Positions 35,601 to 49,195 of a stretch of 64,000 bases of DNA are shown here, in pieces. The position numbers and the translations under genes are program-made. Position 1 is the first letter of the stretch. Every line of letters begins with the position of its first letter. Source of the stretch: Lycocorax pyrrhopterus obiensis (Eukaryota > Chordata > Aves > Passeriformes > Paradisaeidae); assembly GCA_014706295.1 (NCBI GenBank), contig JACSVZ010000013.1:1577231-1641230 (forward strand). The letters are read 5' to 3'. The notes below the pieces were generated by a model, which worked only from the letters and a program-made list of their open reading frames with translations, was not told the origin of the DNA and did no database searches.

Positions 35601-36967
35601 GATCAGAATCTCCTCGCTTTGTCATAAAGACACCAATGTTGACCAGGAGCAGGAAGGATAACAAGGGAGCAGGAAAGTAAAATTCCTACAGACACAGTAG
35701 GAGACCACTGGAAGAGTTAAATCACATCTCATTCCACCCTTGCCGCTTTCCACTAGACCAGCTTGTCCAAGGCTCATCCAGCCTGGCCTGGCACCTCTTA
35801 CTGAGGTTAATTCATTCAAATATCTCAAGACCTGGTTGTGCTATAATGCACATATCCATTAGCTGCTGGCTCTAATTTAAGAGCAGTTGACATAAATCAC
35901 CTTTTACTCCACAAGTAATGGACTAAATCACATTTTTGACCCTTTTGCACTTCAGCGTTTGAGGAGCTGACAGATGAAAAGCAATACCATGTATTTAACA
36001 GGAACTTGCAATTAAAAAACAACACCCAGAAATTATTTCAAGGAATTTCAAGCAAGGACTGAGCCCTGCTAGAAAAGATGCACATTTAATCTCACTTGTG
36101 CTCATCCTTTTGTAAAAGGCAGCAAAATTTAGAACAGTAAACCAGAGCCTGGAAAGTCCCAGCCAGGTCCAGCTGAGGGTTTTATACAGTGGTTTTTCTT
36201 TTCAGCAATATTATTTTAAAAGAAATGCAAACCCACTTTCTCTGCTTCATGAGGTATGAAGACAAATATTTTTGTTTCCCTATTGCAAGCTCTTCTCAAG
36301 TAACCAGACTGGAACTATCTTTTGGATGGTGTAAACACTTCTCCCATGAGCAAACCCACTGATTTGCTTTAATTTATTTATTGACTTTCTGTAGTTCACG
36401 ATCCATTTCCTCAAAGCAGCATCAGCCAATTTCGCTCCTTATTAAAATAACCATCTCTTAACTGATAAATTCTATTTTTAAAAGATTTCCGGATTCTAAC
36501 ATGGCAGTTTGGGAAATGTGACTAAATAAAACTCGTGTCTGAGGTTAGGAAGCCACTGAAGCTTTTGTATCCCAGACTTTCGCAGCACAAGCAAAAGCTG
36601 TCAAAAGCTGCCACTAGAAAATCCTTTTATTTAGAATATCTTGAGGCAAACATTTGACAGAGTTTTCTTTCACTTCCCCATGTGCCACTGCTGTTCAGCA
36701 AACCAGGAAAAAAAATCCCTTCCAAAGCCTCCACTAGTGCATGTTTATTTATTTTTGTAGTTTTTTTTCCCCTCCCATAATACCTAAACTAAATCTTCCT
36801 TGAGTATAATCTTCTTACCTTTTCATAGGCTTGAGGAAGACAGAAGACAGGTAATTCCTCCTTTCAGAGTTCTTTGACGTGTGCTATGTTGTTGTTTCAT
36901 CCTGATCATCCTTTGTGTAAACGTAAATTCCAGTTCTTTCTGTCTCTCTTTATAGATCAGCTTTCCT

Positions 36968-37316
36968 GGAGACCTCCTAAGGCTGCTCTGGCTCTGCACA
37001 ACTCCCTGATAGGAGGGGGGAACCAGGTGGGAGTCAGGAAACAGGGACAGGAGGAGAGGGAACGGCCCCAATCTGTGCCAGGGGAGGCTCAGGGTGGCGA
37101 TCAGCAGCAATTTCTGCATGGAAAGGGTGGTCAGGCCTTGGCAGGGGCTGCCCAGGGAGGTTTGGAGTGCCCATCCCTGGAGGTGTGCAAGGAATTTCTG
37201 GCCGTGGCACTCAGTGCTCTGGGCTGGGGACGAGGTGGGGATCAGGCACAGGCTGGGCTCAATCCTGAAGGGTTTTTCCAACCTCAGTGATTCCATGATT
37301 CTGTTACTCTACAGCG
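36968..37316 (+). mobile_element. CR1 LINE 3' fragment
   Basis: CTCTGCACAACTCCCTGATA through GAAAGGGTGGTCAGGCCTTG to AACCTCAGTGATTCCATGAT; about 350 bp, with the typical terminal ATTCCATGATTCTG repeat. Confidence 0.9.
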
Positions 37317-38027
37317 GGGTTTATTGACATCTTCTTGCTCAAATATTTCCATCCTTGTTCTGTTGTTTCCCTTCATGTCTGAATTACCTCACCAAGTTTC
37401 TATCTTGTCAGTGCCGTTACCATTTTGACTCCAGGATTTCCAGTGTCTCCGTGCTTTGTTCACTTGGATATGGACATCCAGGATCCCTGATGTTCTCCAG
37501 CCTCAGCACAGCATCCTCTCTGCTCAGGGCCTCCCCGTTTGTGGAATTAGAACAACTTTTGAAGAGTCTTTTATTATAAATACAAACAAGGAAATGTTTT
37601 TTCTCTCAGCCTCCACATTTCACCTCAGATTTTCTCCCTCAAAGCATTATAAAAATAACAAGGGTCCAGAAGCCTTTCAACGAGTTTCATGTTGAAGAAC
37701 AACAAAATACCATAAAATACCAAGCTCCAAGTGGTTTTGCAAAGCACATGAGAAGATTTCAGTGACCTACGTGCATGTTTTGAATGTAAGTGTGAGCAAG
37801 AAACACAGAACAAAACTTTAGCCTTGAGGGTTTATTTATTTTTAAAATGTGACATTAAAGCAATTCCTTCCACCAATTATGCTGGATACAGTCACAGAGC
37901 CTCTGTGTGGCAGATAATAATAATTCCCTGATCTCTTACAAATAAAAATTCCTAATCCCCTGCTCAGCTTTCCAGTCTCCAATAATCTCCTGCCCAGTTC
38001 TACATCCATACAGATTATCTGAGGAGA

Positions 38028-38265
38028 ATCAGAGAATGCCAGGCTGGTTTGGGGTGGGAGGGACCTCAAAGCCCATCCAGTGCCACCCCAGCCATGGGCA
38101 GGGACACCTTCCACTGCCCCAGGCTGCTCCAAGCCCCAATGTCCAGCCTGGCCTTGGACACTTTCAGGGATCCAGGGGCAGCCACAGCTGCTCTGGGCAC
38201 CCTGTGCCAGGGCCTCCCCACCCTCCCAGCCAGGAATTCCTTCCCAATATCCCATCCAAACCTAC
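38028..38265 (-). mobile_element. CR1 LINE 3' fragment
   Basis: GGCTGGTTTGGGGTGGGAGG through GGCAGCCACAGCTGCTCTGG to AATTCCTTCCCAATATCCCA. Confidence 0.9.
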
Positions 38266-39334
38266 TTTCAATGTGAAGCCATTCCCCCTTTTCCATTCAT
38301 CCTGCCCTTCTCCAAACTATTCACCTTTTAGGCAAAGAACACGAGGAGTTTACACCACAGCAAGCAGTTTCCAAAATGAAAAATACGAGCACAAAAACCC
38401 TAAAACCCTGATATTCACAAGCTATGACTCTTCATTTATGGAAATGTGTGATTACTTTGTAATCAAAGCCCCCTTTGAGAGGCAGAACTGACACCCTGGG
38501 GAGCAGCCCCAACACCGGGCCAGGAGGGGCCCAGAGCCACAGCAGCTGCTCATGGAGAGGGAAGAAGGAGCAAAGGGAGGAAAACCAAGTGGCACTAAAC
38601 ACCCTTGGCTTCCCGAGGGAAGTTCAGCTGAACCAGTGGAATGGGAAGGATGAATAGATGATATTTCATAACATATTCGTTATTTTTTTAATAGTTAAGC
38701 TCTGTGAGGAATAAGCTTTTGAGGGAGGCAGAAGGGAATGATCTACAGCAAACTCCCCAGAAGGAATTTTCAGCCCTTTTTAAGCCTTCATATGGCTGCA
38801 TGAGAGGTCCCAGGTAATTAGTGCTGTCACCATTAGTGCAGCTTATTTCCCAAGTGCCACAGTGTCATTTGGCAAGAAGATGATCCTGAGTGCATTCAAG
38901 GGGGAAATTGCAGCAAAAACCACAAGTTTGGTGAAAAAAAGTGGTCCTTGAAGCAGCAGGCTGTGCAGTTTAACTTTCATTTTGACAGGCTGGATGGGTT
39001 TGATATGTCTATTTAATGGGCTTTTAAATAAAACCACTGTTACTATAGTAACATTTACATCAGAGGTTGTGCTCATGCTGCCTCTGAGGTACAGAAAACC
39101 AATCTGCTCTGCTCACCTTTGTACTTCACTCCAATATTTTACATGACAAACCTGTTTTCTAATAAATAATTTCCTTTTTCTGAGTATTTTCCTCCTCAGC
39201 TTGTAAATGAGAATATATTTGATCTGCTTGGCTTTGCAATGACTAAGCCCTGTGTGTGGGAACAGGACTCATGGTGCCAGGGAGAACAAGGATGTGCATA
39301 AAAAGGAAACTGCAGTGTGGGGAAATCCATCCTG

Positions 39335-39470
39335 GATCCCTGGAAGTGTTCCAGGCCACGCTGGACTCTTGGAGCAGCCTGGGATAGTGGAAGGTGTCCC
39401 TGCCATGGGAATGAGATGGGCTTGAAGGTCCTTTCCAAGCCAAACCATTCCAGGACTCTGCGATTCCATG
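39335..39470 (+). mobile_element. CR1 LINE 3' fragment
   Basis: CCCTGGAAGTGTTCCAGGCC to AAGCCAAACCATTCCAGGAC and a CTCTGCGATTCCATG tail. Confidence 0.85.
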
Positions 39471-40418
39471 AAATAAGACGAATTTTGCTTTTCTAGTTCT
39501 CCATGAGGTTTTCCTGGTCCAACTCTGCTTTCACTCTACAGAATCAGAATGTTTACCCAGCAAAACGTGATCCTCTTTGGATGAGGAAATGAAACCACCC
39601 AGGCTTCTCAATTCCACCCAAAAGGCTTTTTAGTCGTGTGTGTCTTTAACAGGAATTGGCAGCTGGGAAATAAAGAGGATAACGGGAACAGTAAAGGAAA
39701 CTTAGAGCCATCAGACACCTCTCCAACAGCTTGACTTGATTTTCCTTCTATTTTCCTTCCTGATGTGCATCATTTTAAATCAGATTTTACTGCAGACCTG
39801 CCTGGATGGGCCTGTGGCACAACCCAAACACTGCTGGCCATGTAAAGCTGCTCTTTGCTGATGCCATAACCATGAAAAAAACCAGGATTTACTTCAGATT
39901 CCAAAGCAGTGTTTGGTCTGTTATCCCCACAGTCCCTGCCAGGGTGACAGCACCACTCAGCTCCATCTCAGGGAGGAGAAAGTAAACACCACGACTTTAT
40001 CCCTAGGGGGGTGGTGCTGGGAATCTATTTCCAGCAGCACTTTTAGAAAAGCTGGCACCAATCTGGGTTTCTCAAGTGGGATCTCACACAGAGGCCAGGA
40101 ATTCACAGCACGGAGCCGGCAGAGAGAGAAATGCTGCAGAAAATGAGAAGGTATTTTGAATAAATGCCTTCATTTTTAAAAAAATTAAAATTCAAGGCCT
40201 TTTATCAATTTAAATGTTTCTAAATCTGTCAAAAATTCAGCTTGTGATATTCACAGACTTGGAAAAAATACCAAATGAGTGGTTTAATCCAAATTGAGGC
40301 CACTTTCATGTTTTTGGCTATGGCAAGAGGATTTTACTTAAATGTTTATATCTCAGTGATGAGTTTCATCCAACATGAAATAGAAACCACATCTACTCAT
40401 GCCCACAATAAATGAAAA

Positions 40419-40455
40419 TCATGGAATGGCTGGAAGGGGCCTTAAAGGTTTTTTT
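40419..40455 (-). mobile_element. tiny CR1 3' remnant
   Basis: AATCATGGAATGGCTGGAAG followed by GGGCCTTAAAGG; about 35 bp. Confidence 0.5.
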
Positions 40456-41365
40456 AAAAATGCCACCATTCTTTCATTAGAGCAGGGGAAGTTAGAAAAT
40501 GGGCACAAGGACCCTCACCCACCTTGTCCCACCATTCCAAAAGGGAGAAAAAATTCCTAAATAAGAGACATCATCACACAACTTTCATGGCTCTTTTCAG
40601 CTGCATTATCCTCAAAAATCAGATTATTTCACCTTAACATCAAGGGAAGTCCTGGAATAGTGTTCAGTTTTTAACTACTACTAAGCACAGGTTTGGGCAA
40701 TAATTTTAGGGTAAATCCCTGGAAGATTTAGGGTTCTGTGTCCAAAATCTGGCAGCATTTCATCCCTGTTAAGCTGGAGTGTGGAATGGCTGGATCCATC
40801 TGCTGAGATGTTGATTTTCTGCTTATTTCTAGATAATAATGGATGAGAAGGAATTGCATGAGGGGAAAAAAATACAGGGATATAGTGTGTGGTGGGAAAA
40901 CAGGAAAAACTGGGCTAGGAAGGGAAGATATGGGAAGAGACAAGAACAAGAAGCAGATGGATCCTTCTGGGGTGGGAATGATGTGTCCAGATAGTGCTGG
41001 CACACAGGAAGTGTGGCTGAAGGAATGATCCTGGAATTCTGACAGGAGGGAAAGGGTCAAGGACACAGAGTCCCAACAAAAGGGGGGTGAAGTCCCTGTG
41101 AAGGGGACTGGCAGGGTTGATCTGCCCTCAGATTTATGGGAGCACTTGGATTGCTGGATTTTGAAATTGTTCCCTCTTTACTCGGCAGGAAAATGGGAGC
41201 AGCACTGCCTGGGACAGCCATTCCCAGCTTTTGGTGCCTCTGGACCAGGCTGGGAGCACGCGGCACATGGAGAGGGGTGATCTGTGGGCTTGTGCCTTTC
41301 CCACAGGAATTCCACACGGGAATGTCCCCTCAGACAGCACCACCACCCCCTGCCAAGTGCTCCTG

Positions 41366-41634
41366 TGTCGCTGTTTTCCCCATGGACGAGCAGAGAAACG
41401 ACACAAAGTCCAGGCTCAGGGATAGATGGAAGCGCTTTAATGATCTCTCAGAAGGCTTTTATATGTTAGTTCACAAAAGTGCTTAAATGGCATAAGGTAA
41501 TTGGTTTTTGCCATCCACCCCTTGAGGGGATTGGTCAGGTTCTAAGACACCCATCTCTGAGTGTTTTTCTAGTTAGAACCAGAACAATCCTGCAAAACAA
41601 CCTGCAGCTGCAAGAAGTTCACAAAACTGTAACA
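41366..41634 (-). mobile_element. probable solo LTR of an endogenous retrovirus
   Basis: Read on the minus strand from TGTTACAG (41634) it shows LTR anatomy: CCAAT, a TATA box (ATATAAAAGCC at 41464-41454), then ATTAAA (41441-41436), a short R-like stretch, and CGACA (41366) as a possible end. No internal retroviral genes are adjacent and no clear target-site duplication is visible, so the ends are tentative. Copy number and family need a repeat library. Confidence 0.5.
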
Positions 41635-43189
41635 TTGTTTTGAGTTACTTGCATGGGAAAGACAGAGCTCTCACAAAATGCTGCAGAGAGCTGAAGAAAT
41701 TCTCTGCTGGAGCTTTTTCAGCACCCATACTCCTGCAGGAGGAGGGAGAGGCCAAGGCACTGCTGGGGCTGGAGGAGATGGGAACGAGCAGGGAACGAGC
41801 AGCTCTCACAGTGGGTGCTTCGGAAAGCACCTCCCCAAACAGCAGAATCTGGATCCCAAGGGAATCAGACAGGAATTCCAGCCCTTCCACACACAGACTC
41901 CGTGCTGTTTGCACACAGAGCTGTTCATGCCACGCCAGGCAAGAGCAGAGCATTCAAGCACACGACACACTCCAGTCCCCACTCATATCCCAGGCCCTGC
42001 GCCATTTCAAATGTCATTTTTGGACTTTTAGAGACGCTCTGCATCTCCAAACATCAAGGCTCTCCCTTATTGATCAGGTATTTGAGGCAAAAGGTCTCCA
42101 CTCGAAGGCCATCAAACACAAATCTAATTAGATTATTCAGTGCAGCCAGGTTTTCCCCTCAGAAAGGTCACATTTAATGCAGAGTTATTCCATCCTGGAT
42201 CTGGCTGCAGGATATCTGCGCACCCCTGAATCATCCCAGTTAAACATCAGCTCTTTCCCTCCACATCACCACTCCTTTCTTTGTACATGGGTTAATAAGA
42301 GATAAAACTGACTATTAAACTTGATTAATAACACTAATTTCAAAAGGTTTCACTTGGGGTCAGGAGTTTTGAGGTTTAAATGGGACCAAATCAGCCTAAA
42401 TTCTACTGCCACACTCAGTCTCCAAATAACAATACAGCCATAAGGAATGAGCTATTAATGCCATTGAAAAGTTAGCTGCTATTAATTTAATGAGATTACC
42501 AAAAGTGCTACAGGAAATCAGGTACTGAGTGACCCTCAAAATGAGTTTACCTCATTATCTGCCCATTACACAGCAGAAAATACAATTATTTCAGGAACTT
42601 AGAGCACCTCACACAAAACTGAAGAGCTGTGGGCAATAAAAACACTTCAATGTCAGACAAACAGGTGGAAGAAAATGGCTTTTACCCTTAGACTTACTTA
42701 CAATTCTGCAAAGAATCCAAAAGTTTGGGATCTATTTGGAAATGATCCCCAAAACTGACTTTATCTCTGTTATAATTATTCCCATCACTAAAGGAAAAGG
42801 GAGCAGTGCTGTCATGCACTGTGACTTCCACCACTTGGCAGAAGCATCACTGCATAAACAACAAGATGAGACTAAAATTAAGTTAATTGGGCCATTTTTC
42901 ACACCAAATCAAAGGTCCACATCTTAAAAATATCTCACAGCCCACAGTGTTTGAGCACCATTTGGGAACAAACTTCACACAGTAAAACAAACATGTTTAT
43001 TTTCAAAAATTAGTAACAGTGATAGAGGTTTATATTTAATAAAAATTGTTCTAACATTAAAACCCATCCAAAAATGCCAAATCAAAGCTAGGGGAAGAGT
43101 TTAACTTTTAAAAACTATTAAAAAAATTATTAACAGAGCCATCATGTTTTAGCATAAGGAACTCACTGTGATAGGATTATATAGGATTG

Positions 43190-43230
43190 ACTGATTAATT
43201 GATTGCTTTGATTAATCAATGATTAATCTA
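43190..43230. promoter_or_regulatory. cluster of GATTAATC palindromes
   Basis: The 8-bp palindrome GATTAATC occurs at 43210-43217 and 43221-43228, three bases apart, preceded by TGATTAATTGATTG. This is a dense set of TAAT-core sites in the LEPR-LEPROT spacer. Homeodomain or HNF1-like binding is a guess. Confidence 0.3.
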
Positions 43231-44027
43231 CCACCACCATTTAGTTAAATTCAACTCACTGACTTGCAAGAGCAAAGTTGGGGTTTTTTTGTCTTTCAGG
43301 TGATTTGCTGCAGGAAAGCAGATTTTTCTTTTTAATGTAGCCACTGTAATTTTATTTTCATTCAGATGTTTTGTTCCCTGTCCACATCTGAGGGGATCTT
43401 AAGGAGAATTTGCTGAAACCACCAGGATTTCTGTTGATTTTTAGAGGATTTGGGGTTAAGCTTTTAAGGGAGGTTAAATGGTGAATTTCAAACACTTTGC
43501 CTGCACAGGAGGAAATCAGGGATATAATCCAGAGGCTTCTGCTGGGCCAGTTGCACTGGGAGTTAATGAGATGCATCCTGGAATGGTGATCACTGGCCTT
43601 GTCCAGAAATGCTGGATTTGTAGCCTGGATTAATACAGGGTGCTCCAAAAGCACATTCCTCAGGAGCACGTGCCAATTTCCCTGAAAATCAGGACTCATT
43701 TCCCAGGCTGCCCACACATCTGTCGTGCTCAAGTCTTTCCACATCAATAAAGAGGCTCTGGATAATCCTCCCTGGGATTTCTGGGGAATGAATTTGTCCT
43801 TGCCCCCAAGCCCTCTGGTTCATTCACACACTGACAGAGAAGGGAGAGGAGTTTGGATCCAGCACCTCAACAGGAGCTGTTGTGCAGCTCCCAAATTCCA
43901 GGCCAAGCATCCCCCTTGGATGAGACAACATATTTTAAAAGTTCGGCAGTGCTGCACCTCAAATTCATGGTTAAACCAGGTAAATAAGTGCTTTTTTTAT
44001 ATTTATGTTGCTATAGGTTGTGGCTGC

Positions 44028-44166
44028 CCCACCCGTGGAAGTGTCCAAGGCCAGGCTGGACGGGGCTTGGAGAAACCTGGGATAGTGGAAGGTCCCTGCC
44101 CATGGAAGGGGTGGAATGGGATGGATTTTAAGCTCTCTTCCAACCCAAACCCAGGATTCTACGATA
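44028..44166 (+). mobile_element. CR1 LINE 3' fragment
   Basis: CCCGTGGAAGTGTCCAAGGC to TTCCAACCCAAACCCAGGAT and TTCTACGATA. Confidence 0.85.
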
Positions 44167-47100
44167 CAACAAATCCTGGTTTTACCAGCAAAGACACCAA
44201 AAGGCAAATGAGGGCAAGACAATGGAGACAAGAGCACCCAAAAGGAGGAACCTGAATTGCCCAAACTCTCTCTGGTTGAGGAAATTCTCCTCTCAGAAGG
44301 GTTTCTAGTCAGTCCTTGCAGAAGAGCATCGGGTAGTTTCACCTCTCACCAGTTTTAAGTAATTAGAACCTGGGAGTCAGAGTCCTCAACTCCCAGCCAG
44401 AACCAAGGAGCATTTTATGACAGAGTTCTCCCTAAATCGCCCCTTGCCTGTCCCCTTTCCAGCTCATTACCCCATCCATAAATCAGTGTTTGTGAGGTGT
44501 TCTGGATGCAGGATTTGCTTTGGCTCACCTGGAGCTGCCAACAGCTCAGCCCATGGGGGCAGGGAGGCTGGGGTGGCTGGAATGACTGACGGGGGAATTT
44601 AAAACCTCCACAGGACCTGGGAAGTGCCAGCCAGTTGCTCTGGGCTGGTTTTTAATGGAAGCAGCTCCAGTGGAGCAGGGAGGGCTCCAAGGGCAATCCC
44701 AAGAGTTCGGGTGAGGGCTGGAGTGAGGGCAGAGCTCAACACTTGGAGCTGGGACCTTCTGTGCTCCCCGGGTGGGGCTAAAAGGACCAAAGGCAATGAG
44801 GAGAACAAATCAGTGCTGGGGAGCAACCCCTGTAACACAGGAGAGGGACAGAGGTACCTGTGGGGTGTCCAAAGGGAGGTGAATAATCCCAATCCTAATT
44901 GAGGATATTGGCTGAATCCTAATTAACTTCACACATTCCTCACTTCTGAGACTCCCAGACAAAGGCTGGGCATTTTGAAATTGTTTCTAATGACTGGCTG
45001 GCTATTAAGAGATCCATGAAAACTGATTTATTTTCTGCCATAGATTTTAATTAAGCAGCAAAATATTTGTTAAGAGTGCAATCTTTAAAGGACTGGGAAG
45101 GGAAGACAGCATGCTCTGGACTGGCTAAGTTATATTAGTTTGTATAACCTGATTTAAAAGACAAAATTTATTTCTGTATGCAGGAGAAATGTTCTGCATT
45201 TCTTAATCTGTTAAAATTAAACAGAGCAGAGTTTTCTTTTGAGATTTTTAATATGGAAAATGGTTTTATCATCCTGGAGTTGTTTAAAACATCTGAATGT
45301 CTCCCTACAATTGTTTATTTGGTGATAAAATCCTGGCCACATGGGATGACATTAAATTGTGTTCCTAGAAACAAGGACAAACTGGTAAATCCTCTCCCTG
45401 TGTTTAAAACAGATTTGTGGATCCAACACCCCATTCCTGCGAGGCACAGCCAGAAGTCCCAGACTCTCAGACAAGGGACAGTGACTCCCACTCAGATTAA
45501 AGGGGTCACCACCCAGCTGGATTAGGCTTTCATCCCTCCTTGATCCCAAATTCCCACCAGCTTCCTAAGGGAGAACTTGATCAGCAGCCAGAAAGCGACA
45601 ACTATTGCAGCTTTTGTTTCTGGGTGGTGTAAAGGGGTTTTTTCCCCCTTTACAGATGGAAAACTGGGAACAAAGGCTCCTGTTATACTGGGAAATACCA
45701 GAGCAGCAAAATCACAACCCCAAATCAAACAGTCCCAACAAAGGGTAAGCAAGACATACAAATGTCACCCTCAATCCTCTTATTCCCAGAATTGCTTTCA
45801 AAGGCACTTTAAATACCCTTCAACTTGTCCCCAAATCCTCAAGCAAACAAAACCACTCCAGCAGCATGTGCCATTTATTCACACTGACCAAGAAAAGGAA
45901 AGCAGCACTGTCAGTGTATTGGAAAATGAAGCTCCAAGCCAGTGATAAATCAAAATTCAAAGGTATTGATAACATGAAATGACCTCCTGGACCTACCAGA
46001 GGCACCAACACCCCTGTTTGTGCCTCAGAACTATTCTCCATTTAAGGATTTCAAATAACATAAAACTTCAGCCTGAATATGATTTCTGCTTTGGTTTTTT
46101 TTTAACTCCACAACAGTGAGCAATTAATTTTCTCAGTATTCCCCAAGAAAACATACAATTAAAAACTTATAACAATATAACACAGGCAGTTTCCACCTGG
46201 GAATTCCACTTTGGCTGTGGGCAGGCAAACAGGTAAGAAAATATCAGGGTTCAGATCCCAACACCTGGGCTGCTGTAACTACAGATCTGAAATTCCTCTT
46301 ACAAGCATTTCACAGAAGTCTTCCCTGAATGCAAAATCCCAAAAGGAAGGCTTATTATCATGTATAATGTGTATTTATTATTAATATTATGTGTAATTTT
46401 ACACGGTTATGTTCACTACATCTAAATTACTCTATTAAAGAAAGCCATGGGTTGAATCTCACTTTGAAAACAATCTTCTACCTATTCCCTCAAAATTTTC
46501 TGAGGGGAAAGAGGGATGTTTTTATAATCCCTGTTGTCTGCCCAGCAGGATCTCCCTCAGAGATGGCCAGAAGGACCTCCAGGTGTGGAATCTCCTGCAC
46601 AGGCAGACAAGGGATGGGACAGGAAGCAGGGAACAACCAGTCCATTAGAAAGATTAATATCCAGAATATTTGTTACAATCTAGAACTAGTCCATAGGAAG
46701 TAATAATTCCATAAAAAAGTGAAGTACTGGTCATGGGGAATAAACACCTGCAATCCATTTTTTAATATAACCCAGAGACAGCTGAAACAAACCTCAAAAT
46801 AAAGGGCAAAAGGAAACCAATAAAGCAAGATAAATACAGGACAGGCCTTTGGAGAAAATGTCTCCAGCTGATCTTTAAGATTTGATCACAATTCAGCAGC
46901 CAATGCTTCCCTACCCATTTTATCAGGAGATTTTCCCTGGAAAGCCCTCCAGTACAAACTGGTCACGTGTTTGCAGGGATCACTTAAACAAATCAATGGC
47001 TCATTAGTACCTGGTGAGCACCAAGCTTAATGAAAGAGTCTGTCCATCCTTTATCAGAGCCCAGAAACAATCCCTGCAGAGCAGATGAAGGATCTGAAAA

Positions 47101-49195
47101 GTCCTGCTGTATTAAGAATTGAGATCAGGGTTATAAAGCTCGTTTTAGAGCTTTCCATCATCTTCAACACCACGATTTGAAATGTGTCTTACCAGGACAG
47201 TTTGTTTGGGTATCACCCTGGTGTTAACGAGCTTACGTTCATTTTATGGGATTAAAGGCTGTTTAAAGGTTTTAGGAAGTTACCCAAGGTCATAACAACT
47301 GCTCAGGAAGGTTACCAGCTTCTCTGAGGATTGAAGAGCCCACAAAACCAGAGCCACACTGTGACCAGCACCCCTGTGTTGGTTGTTTTAATCCAGCTAA
47401 GTGTACATGACAGGGAATAACTGACCAAGGGTGGGAGGGAGAGGAAATAAAAGTTACCCCACACTGACAGTACTCCCAAATCCAGCAGCACATTAAATAA
47501 GGGAGCTCAGGACCAAGCCTAGAGCTGAAGTGACTCTGCCAAAGGTGAACAGCATTCCCAAACATTCCTTGTGCTCAGCCAGCAGCTCTGATCCAAACAC
47601 ACTCCCCTTCTCCAAAGCCTTGTTACTCAAGGCACTGCTGTGAGCAGAAAGTTCCAGCTATTCCAAACAGACACCACAAACTCCTCCTCGTGGTGGGGCC
47701 TTTCAGAACTGGATTCAATAACTCCATTTTCCCAAGCTCTGGGGAGATCAGAATTCCCCACCTTAATATTTTCACCACCTTAATACCAGGAGAAGTGACC
47801 TGGAGAAGAAGGAGAGCTCTGATGCCTTCTGCATCCCTGCCCTGCTGACAGAGCAACGGACTCCAGACTCCTTGGAAGCAAGGGAAGAGCTCAAGCACTA
47901 CCTTACATCCCATCTTTTTTATGGAATGCTTTTACAAAGCTCCCAGCTTCACCATGTACACAAAAGATAAGTGATGATCCTTTACCTTTACAGTACATTT
48001 TACAATAATTCCACTTCCACGGCTCCTGGAATTTTCCGTTCTACCATCAGGAAAGCAGCACTGGACATGTTTTACCTTCCCCCTCACACCAGTCTCTTGT
48101 CACCTCTTGCAATTTAAGACAGACAAATATTTAAGCATCATATATGTTTATTAGACAATTCCAAAAGTCAGTTTTAGTAGGCAACTTGGAAAGAAAAGTA
48201 GAATATATTTGAATGTCCATGTTTTAATACTTCATGATCTCAAGGATATGGCAATCACAGAAGATAAAAACAGTGTTTACAAAAGGTACAAAAGCTGCAC
48301 TGCATTCCCAATTACAGGAAACAGGATTAGTTGACAAGGAAGCTTTGGAAAATGCAGCCACAGATTTCCAGCTGATTATGGAACACACAGTGATATTGCC
48401 ATGGAGGTGCATCCACAAAAATCAGCGTTGTGTGGAAATTAAGGCACTTTGGATACACAGTATTCACTTTCACATAGGAAAACCATTTCAGAGAAACCAC
48501 AGTAAACTGCTACTGGAGGGACAGGACAGAATTCCCAGTACAGACCATCAGAGCTTAGTGGGAGTGAAGCTCTGGAGAAAAACTCCACTGAAATATTATT
48601 TTTTTACCATATTTGATAACAAAGCAAATTTACTTTTACAGAGGTCAAGGGAGATCTCCATGATTTCAACACTGTTCAACACAATTTTAAACATTAAATG
48701 TAAAGTCCATGTGAAAACTGCATGAAGTTCACATTAGGGATTAGTGCACGTAGCTGCTTCCAAAGAAAAATAATAATCATAATAATAAAAAAAGCATTGA
48801 CCTTCTCCACTCAACACCCATGATGTACCCACCAACCACAGCCCAAAGGGGATACAGTACAATGGAAGAATTTGGCAAAAAAAGCAATTTAAACCAGCAC
48901 TTTTTGGTCCTCCTGGTCACTTTAGATTGTCCTTGTTCACTGTCCCTGTCCCATTGAGAACTCACACACTGCCACAGAGCCCACAAATCAGGATTCATTT
49001 CAAGGAAAAATTAAACCTCAGCTGGTTTTCCTCCCCAAAACTCCACCAGTAATTGAGGAGTTTTGTAGATTTCTCTTGCAGCCTTTGGTACATAAATGGA
49101 GTAAAACCATTCCAGAATCCAGCCCTGATCCAACAGGAGTTAAATAGAATTGTTAGCAATGGCATTAGGAGTTTATCATCAGGCACTGACTGGGT

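Larger units (their letters stand above)
35610..49190. other. spacer between LEPR and LEPROT
   Basis: 13.6 kb with CR1 copies (36968, 38028, 39335, 40419, 44028), the LTR-like element (41366-41634) and the palindrome cluster (43190-43230). Long AT-rich stretches (about 42,100-43,400, 45,000-47,300 and 47,900-49,190) contain no exon that I recognise. Non-coding LEPR or LEPROT exons could lie here unseen. Confidence 0.6.
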
